From: DASZCR01 sp035942915 | GTDB taxonomy: Bacteria > Acidobacteriota > Blastocatellia > Pyrinomonadales > Pyrinomonadaceae | Length of the DNA stretch: 47,534 bases | Direction of reading: 5' to 3' | Assembly: GCA_035942915.1 (NCBI GenBank) | Contig: DASZCR010000172.1 | Span: 1-47,534 of the forward strand | Part shown: piece by piece, positions 19,001 to 26,534 of the stretch | Numbering within the stretch: the first letter of the stretch is position 1 | How the letters are laid out: the number at the start of each line of letters is the position of its first letter | Notes under the pieces: model-generated | What the model was told of the DNA's origin: nothing | Seen by the model: only the letters and a program-made list of their open reading frames with translations | The model's database searches: none | Made by a program: the position numbers and the translations under genes

Positions 19001-21750
19001 AGCGTCGCCGACAGCCGACCATCATGGCGCATCATGCGACGCCGCCGCTGCTCTGCTCTCTCGCACGCGCATGGCTCGCGCTCGGCGAAGCGGCGCACGC
19101 CCTCGACGCTCTGACGAGGCGCATCGCCGAGGCCGTCGAGACGCGCGAGGACAAGAGCACGGTGCGCGCCGCAGAGATGACGAAGCTGCACATCATCCGG
19201 CGGATGCGTCTGCGCGAGCACGGCGCAGACTTAATCAATCGTCTGTCGCGGACGGGCGACCCGCGCGAAGTGTTGAGCATCCGGCAACTGATGGCTATCA
19301 ACCGGCCTTATAACCCGGATGCCCTGCCCCCGCCCGCGGCCGACGCGCCGCCCGCGCTGCTGCACGCATGGTGGCAGAGTCAGGCGGCGCTGACGCGAGA
19401 GATGGCCGTCAATGCCGTCGAAGCTTTCAACAAACTCGCCCTCAAGCGCGCCAAGTACGAAGCCAACTCCGAGCACAGGGCAACGGGCGACTCTGCCCAT
19501 CTGCTGCTCGACTGGCATGAGGCCATGCTGATTGCGCGCATGTACAAACTGGGCAGCCTGCTCCCTCCGGTCGAGACCGCTTTCGACACGACTAATTTGT
19601 GGGAAGACACTCCCCTGACACAGACTGAAGAGGGTGTCCGCCTCACTTTGCGTAGCATCGCCCTTGGCGAGTTCGTGGGTCACAGAAGATTTCCTGATGA
19701 ACTGCACCGCCGCGTCGGCGCGCGCAGGCTGGCCGAGTTGGCGCTGGAAGAGGGCGAGATGCTGGCGCTCCGACTTCCTGTACACGCTTACGAACTACTG
19801 GATATCGCCTATTGGTCATTCAATGAGGTGGAGGATTACGTCGGCGCAACCATTGCGGCCGTGCGCAGGGCTATCGCGCAGATGCACATCGAAGGCTCTA
19901 GGGCATTCAGCGAGTCGTTACACCGGACGCTTCCGAATTTCACGGAGCAGGAAGTAGAGATTCGGCGCATCTACAAGCGGATGGCGTCGAAGAACAGGAA
20001 AGCGCCGGGATGGACTGAGATTGATGCCGCGCGCAAAAATGGAACGCCCGATAAGTTGAGCGAACTCAACCATCCGTCATGGAGCGGGTGGCTTCATCGG
20101 ATGACGTATTACTTAACAACCATCTCGGCCTTCGGTGAAGACGGGGAAATGATTCCGTTTGTGCAGATGAGAGAATGGCTGCGCAAGACCTACGGTCAGC
20201 AGTTGCCTCTGGAACTGACCCTGCTGGAATCTGAGATGGGGGCTGTCCCGCTCTCCGGCCGTCTCTCGCGCTTCCTGCGCGTCTTCGGTCGCAACTGGAT
20301 AAGCATTCTGGGGCTGACCGTCATGGTGCTCCTCATGTTCAGCGGCGGTTTCTATCTGGCCGAGTCGGGAGTCAAATTCTTCTCGCCGTCGATGGGGCTT
20401 TACCTCATCTCCTGCTCCGTCGTCTCGCTCACATACTTCTTGTGGCTGGCGAAAAAGGGGCTGAGCTATTTTCAGATAGTCAGCTACACCATCGTCTCGA
20501 CGCTCATCATCTCGACGCTCATCAGCCTCTACATCTTTCTCATCTTCGCGGGCTGGATTCTTGAGCAGATAGTGACGGCCGCCATCATCGGCGGGGTTTT
20601 GCTCTTGCTGCTGGCGGCGGTGGCGAAACCAATCTGGCGGACGATTCTGAAGTTACAGGCCGCCATCTCGGTCGGCTCTTCAATATCGAGTCTGCAAATC
20701 AACACCTTCCTCGAAGAGACAGACCCGATGCTCAACATCGTCTCGCCCAAGCAAATCAGCATGCATTTCAGCCGGAAATATCTGGCGCATGATTGGCCTG
20801 TCTACTTCAAGGAGATGGCCGAACACGTCGAAGGAAGCGGCGAGACTTCAGGGCTGCATCCCTACCGCGACGCGGCGCTCGAAGTGCCGGTCGAGGTGTC
20901 GAGCAAGTTGCTCAAGTTAATCGACCAGTTGATGGGGCCGTTCAAGTTTTACGTGCCGTTGCAGGTTAACCAATCTCTCGCCTTCTACCCCTGGGAGGCG
21001 GTGCTGCTGCTGGCTTTGGAGAGACGCGAAATCGCGCAGTTAACCAGACGCGTGCATTTCTGGCGACGCGGAGAGCCGATTGAGAAGATTGTCTACAGGT
21101 ACAATAACAGGGTTGACATCATCTCTAGCCAGACATGGGAGTTGATGGCCGAGACAGGATGGAGTCCGCTGACCAAATTCGCAGACGCCACCGACCAACC
21201 ACATCTCATCGACGGCTCGGAGACGAGAAGAGTGCTCCATCTCATCGGTCAGGTCGTCAACAGGTCGGAGGGCTTGCGCCTGAAACTCTCCGGCAGGGCG
21301 CTCCATGCGCCGCTTGAGGCTCTCGGTGTCGGCGGCAGCGGGCGTTCAGCCTCGCGTGGAGAGCGCGAAGTGCTGGTCGGCACGGAAGAGTTGCCGCTGC
21401 GCACGAGCGGCCTTGTCGTGGTGCAGGCCGAACCGGCCGAAGTCAAGGAGCGTTCGCAGACCGAGCGCGAGAAAGCGGCCTTCCTGCGCGCTTTCGCCGC
21501 AGACGTGTTCGCCGCAGGCGCACACCGCGTCGTCATGTTGCCTGCGCTGCCGGAAACGCTCGCCGCGCGTCTCCTCAATCAACTGGCGAAGGGCGTCGCG
21601 TCTGAAAGAAGATTCAGCGCCTTTCTGGAAACCATCGCGCAGATGCGGCGGACAGTCCTTCATGCGTCCGAAGCGGGTTCTGAGGAGACGCGTCTGGAAC
21701 TGGCGCTCGACATCTGCGTCTACGCACGCGACAACACACTATACTCATGA
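16024..21750 (+). CDS. Giant STAND NTPase with helical repeats, membrane segments and pseudo-CHAT tail
   Basis: The 1908-residue product has an N-terminal helical region (1-235), then a STAND-type NTPase: Walker A G249-RGGVGK-T256 and Walker B VVLILD with Asp373. Residues about 600-1400 are long Ala/Leu/Glu-rich helical repeats, probably TPR-like. Four hydrophobic segments follow at about 1424-1446, 1458-1477, 1485-1515 and 1518-1540, so the protein is membrane-anchored with both large parts on the same side. The tail (about 1590-1908) follows the CHAT layout, including FYPWEAVLLL and a late AAGAHRVV segment, but the catalytic His position reads HLIGQ1743 and the Cys position reads VVQAE1803, so it should be inactive. 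STAND proteins act as ligand-triggered oligomerising switches. The short 5-nt gap upstream and 13-nt gap downstream show tight coupling with two CHAT proteases. Confidence 0.83.
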   Translation: MHPTLDDDAEIERRDELRLARARQKRAERFKEAQSWLALVPTWSTPLASACDFPSGKDDLPTFVKNAKRAGLCSYSEIRAPEGSTVLHFWMPEYTRVETLRDLGKTKNGKQSLQRDAATIGRRIIEAHSTSVPISETVYAWADLAQHVQDGLNNCSRYLIKRVRQLVDAKDTGRAQTLLAASKFLAQALGGSLETALRVGENYVELEYRREQDEIHLNRFRPIRGQIEAFQKLLTLPADSDVWALHYLGRGGVGKTMLLRYITGRLLTPQGSLPTPFSRIDFDYLSPDYPVRRPGQLLLELAAGFRPYITSQEQEQVFEEFQNRTIELHEALSGEPPPDNPLANLDPVRFDPILAAFSDFLLKLPQPVVLILDTCEELAKVQSIVGSMPTVEAAFEILERIHRKVPTVRVVFAGRRLLTRAGHDWHLSFNEARAEREFLPQRKDYLLLHEIRGFEEVEARAYLSVDEGLDRLGESLLTAILKNSLDNGRAAYVEHNRALSRDAATYYNPFYLSLYANWVREDPDLTAAEIGTGKTDPYVELRIVKRVDQSVSKVLPAVVQLRRFDKDMLAPALEDGESVDEVYRRLSGYEWINNQWDESLQTNFLEVDRNLHGRLCEYYEQQGISHKLDAAKQKLGPGLARLLRERTLDRLTTDHVDATLRLLPAAEAAEVWHLFERRIAADGDWIRALRTTERILSEEGAVKDESHPLRSAVVATHASALLHTLAEVQLDKVWHEVERTSHNHPDRSIGEWLRLRGMVGRYAAAARNATTDSSNHLLTITLIVDTLPSIFIREMERFQQEAQDEESAGDMRHRLNQLAASLCATLEELAERAECLGTSLFVQIDVSDIAAAFERFELAGDLVAFAHCLAARYVLLSDNGSATDRYEQAAKLIQQAESLATREGATQIRQHWLDWRAPASVRERVRLEWLRMTPLPLEVFDAQTLANWRQEAVGHLDNIDSERLASAVIKLELAARPLAAADLKAIEAAESYQRRRQPTIMAHHATPPLLCSLARAWLALGEAAHALDALTRRIAEAVETREDKSTVRAAEMTKLHIIRRMRLREHGADLINRLSRTGDPREVLSIRQLMAINRPYNPDALPPPAADAPPALLHAWWQSQAALTREMAVNAVEAFNKLALKRAKYEANSEHRATGDSAHLLLDWHEAMLIARMYKLGSLLPPVETAFDTTNLWEDTPLTQTEEGVRLTLRSIALGEFVGHRRFPDELHRRVGARRLAELALEEGEMLALRLPVHAYELLDIAYWSFNEVEDYVGATIAAVRRAIAQMHIEGSRAFSESLHRTLPNFTEQEVEIRRIYKRMASKNRKAPGWTEIDAARKNGTPDKLSELNHPSWSGWLHRMTYYLTTISAFGEDGEMIPFVQMREWLRKTYGQQLPLELTLLESEMGAVPLSGRLSRFLRVFGRNWISILGLTVMVLLMFSGGFYLAESGVKFFSPSMGLYLISCSVVSLTYFLWLAKKGLSYFQIVSYTIVSTLIISTLISLYIFLIFAGWILEQIVTAAIIGGVLLLLLAAVAKPIWRTILKLQAAISVGSSISSLQINTFLEETDPMLNIVSPKQISMHFSRKYLAHDWPVYFKEMAEHVEGSGETSGLHPYRDAALEVPVEVSSKLLKLIDQLMGPFKFYVPLQVNQSLAFYPWEAVLLLALERREIAQLTRRVHFWRRGEPIEKIVYRYNNRVDIISSQTWELMAETGWSPLTKFADATDQPHLIDGSETRRVLHLIGQVVNRSEGLRLKLSGRALHAPLEALGVGGSGRSASRGEREVLVGTEELPLRTSGLVVVQAEPAEVKERSQTEREKAAFLRAFAADVFAAGAHRVVMLPALPETLAARLLNQLAKGVASERRFSAFLETIAQMRRTVLHASEAGSEETRLELALDICVYARDNTLYS

Positions 21751-21763
21751 GGAACCGTCCCAC

Positions 21764-24700
21764 ATGTCCAAGCACAACCCGCTGGTCTCTGCCTGGAATA
21801 GAATCAAGAGTTGGCCTGCCGTCAACACCGAGCAGTATCTCGCAGTCACTCTCCCGGCCAGCGCGGACGCAGCGGATGTGACGGCGACTGCGCTCAAGCC
21901 TTACGAAAGTTATTTCCGCATCTGGCTGGCCGATATGTTCCTCACGGAGAGCCGCCAGTGGTTCACGGAGTTATTCCCGGCCGTCCACTCGGTCGTCAAA
22001 CTGCGCTATGGCGACTACGGGACGGTGAGCCTGAACAACGTCGTCGGCCTGCCCGAAGAGGTGCGCGGGCAAGGCGTGGCGCTCAACTACTGTCTGTGCG
22101 AACTGACGCCGTTCAGCGGCGGGACGGTGGAGATTGCCGCCGGACTGCTTGCACTGCGTAACAGAGATAACAAGTTCGTGGCGGCCGCCTTCGACCTCTT
22201 CAGCGAGTTTGCCAATCTGATTGCGCCGCCACTCGCCCCTGCCCTGAGCATCTCGAAGAAGGTGGCGAGCGGCGTCAATACGCTGTTTGAAGCGGCCGAC
22301 GGTCAGGTACACCTGAGCATGCACCAGACCTTGACGAGCGCAGGCGGAGGCGGCAGCAACGAACTACGCCCCGGCTATCGCGCCGTCATCCTCGGCACAC
22401 CCGAACAACTCGACGCCGCGCGCCTCTCCGTGATTGACGACCGTCTCTACTACAAGTCCGGCTCCGGTGCGCCGCAGCCCTTGCGCGGTTACGACTACAT
22501 GCTGCTGCGCATCGAGAGCCGCGACGAGCGCGACGACTGGCGCTTGAAGTCCATTCAGGAGCCGGTCGAGAAGGCGACGCAGGCATTGCTCAGAGGAGAC
22601 AAGGAGGAGGCGCACGTCTTTCACACGCTGGCACTCACTACGACCGCGCAGTCGCCCGACCTGACACCGGCCGACCGCCGCCGCGTCGTCGTCGCTATCA
22701 ACGACGAACTCACCGACTATCAGGCCATTCGAAACAACGCCGTTGCGGACTCAGAGCGCGACCTCAATGATATTATGGCCGCACGCGCGATGCCGCTTGA
22801 GCTTGCACGCAGTCAGCCCGAACTGACGCTGCGCGAGGCGCTCGAAGCTACCACAGTCTACGAGCAGCACAATAGGCTGATGCCGGAAGTAGCTCCCGGC
22901 ATTGACGGCGAGAGTGATGAGGCGTTCAGCCTTGTGCCTGCGGACTTAGATGACGCAGTGTTGAAGGACGTGGATATAGCGGACGATAAGCGGCTTATCG
23001 TGACGGGCGATGATGATGATAAATCCATCATAGAGTTCGCGCCGGACGCTCCGCAGCCGCCGCAGTACAAGCGCATTAATGCGTGGGTCGTCAAGCGCGA
23101 GGACGAACCGGCGCAGCCTCTACAACTCGGCGCAACCTACACGCTCGCGTTCAAGGTCGGCCGACCCGTCCAGAGCAGTCTCATCACGACGCCTTCCGCC
23201 TACGTGCCGGAGTCGGACATCCCGCCCGAAGGTTTGGAGACGACGTGGGTCGTCACCTCTTGGAACGTCGAACTGGCGGATGCTCCTCATTCCATCGTTC
23301 CCTTTCAGGTCGAAGCGATTGAAGCTCCGCAGAGTTGGAAGGCGGAAGGTAAACTGCTCATCCCGCGTCACGGCGAGAGCGCCGTCGGCTTGCTGTCAAT
23401 CACGCCGCTCGTGGCCGAAGACGCCGCCATCGACATCGTCATCTTCGCACGCGATACACTCTACCGTCAGTTTCGTCTCGAACTGCGCGTGGACGGCCCG
23501 CACGAGCCGCCGCCCCTCGGCGAAGACTCGTCCGTCAAGATTAGCTCTGAGGTCATACACACGCCGGCCGTCTTCACCGGACTCCGGCCGCAGCACGAAT
23601 GGCAGACGCCGAGAGGCACGCTCAGTATCATCGTCTTCGGACAGGGCAAGGCTTATGCGCGCGGCGACATCTTCGACGGCAACGGCACGAAGCACATCGA
23701 CACGCTGACCGATTGGAGCGCCGCACCCGCGCAGGTCGCCGGGCCGATTAAGAACGTGCGCGATGCTGCCAATCAATTCCGTGAACAGTTCACAGACGAA
23801 CTCAACGAAATCGACCGCCGAGACCTCATCCACAGGCTGCAAGACTTCCGCAGCCGACCACATAACTTCTGGGCTGACGATTTGTCCGACCCGGTACATC
23901 AGCAGGTCTGGCAACAGCAGATTTCTACGAGTGCCGAGTTGCAAATGCTGGCCTATTCCGGCTACCAATTGTATGAGTCTTTCTTCCCCCCCAACTCTGC
24001 GCTGCGAAAGTGGCTCGACGCGCTCCCGCCAGACTGGCGACTCGATATCTCTTGGTCGGCCAAATCGGATTCGTCATGGGTGGCGAGCGTCCCCTGGGGG
24101 CTCTTCTACGGGCAGGCGCCCGTGCCCGGTGAGGCGATTGACCCGATGTATTTTTGGGGGCTGAGATACCGTCTCAACTACATCGCGCATGCCATTGACA
24201 ACCCTCTCTCTCCGGCGCTCGGCGGCCTCGACAAGACGACGCGAGCCTACGGTTTCTACTGGGGGAAGACGGCCTCCGACCAGGAAATCGCCGACGAGGT
24301 GCAATGGCAGCAACAGGAATGGACGAGTTGGGGGCAACAGACTTTTCTGCCCGATGCCGGTGCTCAGACGCCGCCCAAGTCGCAACTCGTCGAGCTACTC
24401 AACAAGCCCGCGCAGCAGCCCGCGACCATCATCTACTTCTTCTGCCACTGTGAAGTCGGCACAGGCAACAAACCTGTGCTCCGCTTCGGAAGCACGAACG
24501 CCCCGGCCGACAATCTCTCCCTCATAGACCTCGGCGCGCTGCCCCTTCAACAGCAGCCGCTCATCTTCGTCAACGCCTGTACGAGCGCAGGCTCCGACCC
24601 TTACACCGCTAACGAGTTGGAGCAGATTTTCTTCCGGCGCGGCTGTCGGGCTTACCTCGGCACGGAGGTCAAAGTGCCGATTCAACTGGCGAGCCGGTTC

Positions 24701-24898
24701 GCCAAAATCTTCTACAGCTTTTTCTACAGAGACCTCGACAGCAAGCCTATCGCTGCCGGTGAGGCCATCTTTCAAGCGCGGCGTTTCCTCTGGCGCGAGT
24801 ATCGCAACCTCGGCGGGCTTCTCTATACCTACATCAACCACTTTGAGTTGTACATGGCGTCGGAAGTAGAGGTTGACGCGCTGCACGGACACAACTGA
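21764..24898 (+). CDS. Second intact CHAT protease with large N-terminal regulatory region
   Basis: The 1044-residue product starts at an ATG at 21764; its GAGGAA ribosome site overlaps the stop of the STAND gene, suggesting translational coupling. The CHAT domain is at the C-terminus (about 760-1044): a PWGLFYG segment, His895 in YFFCHCEVG and Cys939 in FVNACTSAG, so the catalytic pair is intact. The first 220 residues (starting around KPYESYFRIWLADMF, and including a GGGGSNELRPGY stretch) form a conserved-looking region found with CHAT proteins, but I cannot name it. Residues about 230-450 are acidic and helical, and about 460-640 look beta-rich. No signal peptide or membrane segment is seen. 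It differs from the first CHAT gene, which carries an ATPase, so the two are not recent copies. Likely role: protease effector switched on by the STAND partner. Confidence 0.82.
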   Translation: MSKHNPLVSAWNRIKSWPAVNTEQYLAVTLPASADAADVTATALKPYESYFRIWLADMFLTESRQWFTELFPAVHSVVKLRYGDYGTVSLNNVVGLPEEVRGQGVALNYCLCELTPFSGGTVEIAAGLLALRNRDNKFVAAAFDLFSEFANLIAPPLAPALSISKKVASGVNTLFEAADGQVHLSMHQTLTSAGGGGSNELRPGYRAVILGTPEQLDAARLSVIDDRLYYKSGSGAPQPLRGYDYMLLRIESRDERDDWRLKSIQEPVEKATQALLRGDKEEAHVFHTLALTTTAQSPDLTPADRRRVVVAINDELTDYQAIRNNAVADSERDLNDIMAARAMPLELARSQPELTLREALEATTVYEQHNRLMPEVAPGIDGESDEAFSLVPADLDDAVLKDVDIADDKRLIVTGDDDDKSIIEFAPDAPQPPQYKRINAWVVKREDEPAQPLQLGATYTLAFKVGRPVQSSLITTPSAYVPESDIPPEGLETTWVVTSWNVELADAPHSIVPFQVEAIEAPQSWKAEGKLLIPRHGESAVGLLSITPLVAEDAAIDIVIFARDTLYRQFRLELRVDGPHEPPPLGEDSSVKISSEVIHTPAVFTGLRPQHEWQTPRGTLSIIVFGQGKAYARGDIFDGNGTKHIDTLTDWSAAPAQVAGPIKNVRDAANQFREQFTDELNEIDRRDLIHRLQDFRSRPHNFWADDLSDPVHQQVWQQQISTSAELQMLAYSGYQLYESFFPPNSALRKWLDALPPDWRLDISWSAKSDSSWVASVPWGLFYGQAPVPGEAIDPMYFWGLRYRLNYIAHAIDNPLSPALGGLDKTTRAYGFYWGKTASDQEIADEVQWQQQEWTSWGQQTFLPDAGAQTPPKSQLVELLNKPAQQPATIIYFFCHCEVGTGNKPVLRFGSTNAPADNLSLIDLGALPLQQQPLIFVNACTSAGSDPYTANELEQIFFRRGCRAYLGTEVKVPIQLASRFAKIFYSFFYRDLDSKPIAAGEAIFQARRFLWREYRNLGGLLYTYINHFELYMASEVEVDALHGHN

Positions 24899-24923
24899 CG
24901 CGACGCGTCAGCAGGAGGAAGAG

Positions 24924-26432
24924 ATGGCGAATGGTGATTCCGTTCTGAACGACCCTCAAATCAAAAGATTTCTTGACGCCTCGACGCTTGAGCGTTTCGA
25001 GATGGCCTTTGACGAAGGGTCGGCCGACAAGCTGCGCGCCTACATGGGAGATGAGGCTTTCACGGAATTTCGTCAACTCGCCGCCGAGACGCTGGCCGCG
25101 CGCAGAAAAGGCGACCTCAGTCCTGACATTCCGCCGAATATGATTTTCGTGCCGGGTGTGATGGGCAGCCTCCTGCTCAGCCGCAAAATGGGCGGCATCT
25201 GGTGGATTGACATGCGCACGCGCGACTACATCAAGGAACTGAAGCTCGCGCCCGACGGCAAAAGCGATGCCAGGAAGGAATATGACATCGCCCCCTGCAC
25301 CGTCGATATCACCTATGCGCCCTTCTTCTCCGCCGTCAACCGGACGCCGGACTTCAATCACGAAATCTTTGCCTACGACTGGCGCAAGCCTCTGTCGGCG
25401 AGCGCCGCTGCCCTGCGCGACCTTATCGAGAAGACCTACGCGGCCAACGCCAACCAACCGGTTCATCTCGTCGCTCACAGCATGGGTGGCCTGATGGTGC
25501 GCGCGGCGCTGCCCCCGCACGGCGACGATTTATGGAAGAAGATTGGCCGCATCGTCTTCATCGGCACGCCTCACTACGGCTCGCCCTCGATTGCGGGCTA
25601 TCTCAAGAACCATCTCTGGGGCTTCGAGTTGATGGCACTGCTCGGCCTCTATCTCGACCGCGAAACGTTCCGTTCGCTGTGGGGCGTGCTGAGCCTCCTG
25701 CCCGCCCCTCGCGGCATCTATCCCGGAACACGCGCGAGCGAAGAACAGTGGTCGGGCGCTCAACCCGAAGACACTTACGTTCACCCCTGCGCCAACTTCG
25801 ATATGTACAAGGTTGACCCTTGGAAACTCGAACTCACACCGCAGCAGGCAGACCATCTGCAAAATGTCCTCGACGGGGCGGCAGAGTTCCATCGCAGCCT
25901 CTACGAAGCGCACACGAATCTCAGTCAGGACGAGCGCAACCGCATGGCCGTCATTGCAGGTGTCGGCTACGAGACGCTCTTCCGTCTGGCCTACAAGGAA
26001 CGCCTGTGGGGCGCTTGGACGAGCATGGAGAAAGTGACCGGCCGCGTCGCGGGCGACCCACACCGCGAAGGCGACGGGCGCGTGCCGCTCGCCTCCGCGT
26101 CTCTGGAGAACGTCGGCACGTTGCGCTACGTCAAGGGCGTTCACGGCGAGTTGCCGATGCTGCCGCCGGTCTATGAAGATGTCTTTCGCTGGCTAAGGGG
26201 TGAAGAGATGCTGCTGCCGACTTCGGCGAAGGGCGCGCTCAAGGGGCATCTGAGCGGGACGCCCGTCGAGAACCCCGCGCCGAACCTGACGAGGATAACG
26301 ACCGGCAACCCCACGACCGGCGACCCCGGATTTTTGAACCTGAATCCTCCCGACCCGCAAGCCCTACAGCAGTTGGATGCGCTGCTCAGCAATGACGATT
26401 TACCGGCTTTCAACAAAATCCGCCTGCTTTGA
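24924..26432 (+). CDS. LCAT-like alpha/beta hydrolase (lipase/acyltransferase), last gene of CHAT operon
   Basis: The 502-residue product starts at an ATG at 24924 with AGGAGG 5 nt before it. It has the alpha/beta hydrolase core of the lecithin:cholesterol acyltransferase group: the oxyanion-side motif FVPGVMGS (about 75-82), the nucleophile elbow AHSMGG with Ser186, Asp384 in REGDGRVPL, and His407 in KGVHGELPM as a plausible triad. No signal peptide or membrane segment is visible, so it should be cytosolic, unlike most secreted relatives. The N-terminal 65 residues and the Pro/Thr/Asn-rich tail after about 435 are possible control regions or protease targets. Family members cleave or transfer acyl chains of phospholipids. 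As the last gene behind two CHAT proteases it is a candidate membrane-damaging effector; that role is inference. Confidence 0.82.
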   Translation: MANGDSVLNDPQIKRFLDASTLERFEMAFDEGSADKLRAYMGDEAFTEFRQLAAETLAARRKGDLSPDIPPNMIFVPGVMGSLLLSRKMGGIWWIDMRTRDYIKELKLAPDGKSDARKEYDIAPCTVDITYAPFFSAVNRTPDFNHEIFAYDWRKPLSASAAALRDLIEKTYAANANQPVHLVAHSMGGLMVRAALPPHGDDLWKKIGRIVFIGTPHYGSPSIAGYLKNHLWGFELMALLGLYLDRETFRSLWGVLSLLPAPRGIYPGTRASEEQWSGAQPEDTYVHPCANFDMYKVDPWKLELTPQQADHLQNVLDGAAEFHRSLYEAHTNLSQDERNRMAVIAGVGYETLFRLAYKERLWGAWTSMEKVTGRVAGDPHREGDGRVPLASASLENVGTLRYVKGVHGELPMLPPVYEDVFRWLRGEEMLLPTSAKGALKGHLSGTPVENPAPNLTRITTGNPTTGDPGFLNLNPPDPQALQQLDALLSNDDLPAFNKIRLL

Positions 26433-26534
26433 AGACGCAAAAGCCGCCCCGTCAACGACGTAAATAAGTTGTGAGACGCGCCGGTTCATGTGCGTCACGA
26501 AAGCGGAAGGATAAATTTTCAGACTCGACGGCTA

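Noticed and set aside
12147..26432. Treating the two intact CHAT proteins as gene duplicates
   Set aside because: Their N-terminal parts, lengths and motif surroundings differ (ATPase attached to one, large regulatory region on the other), so they are distinct components.
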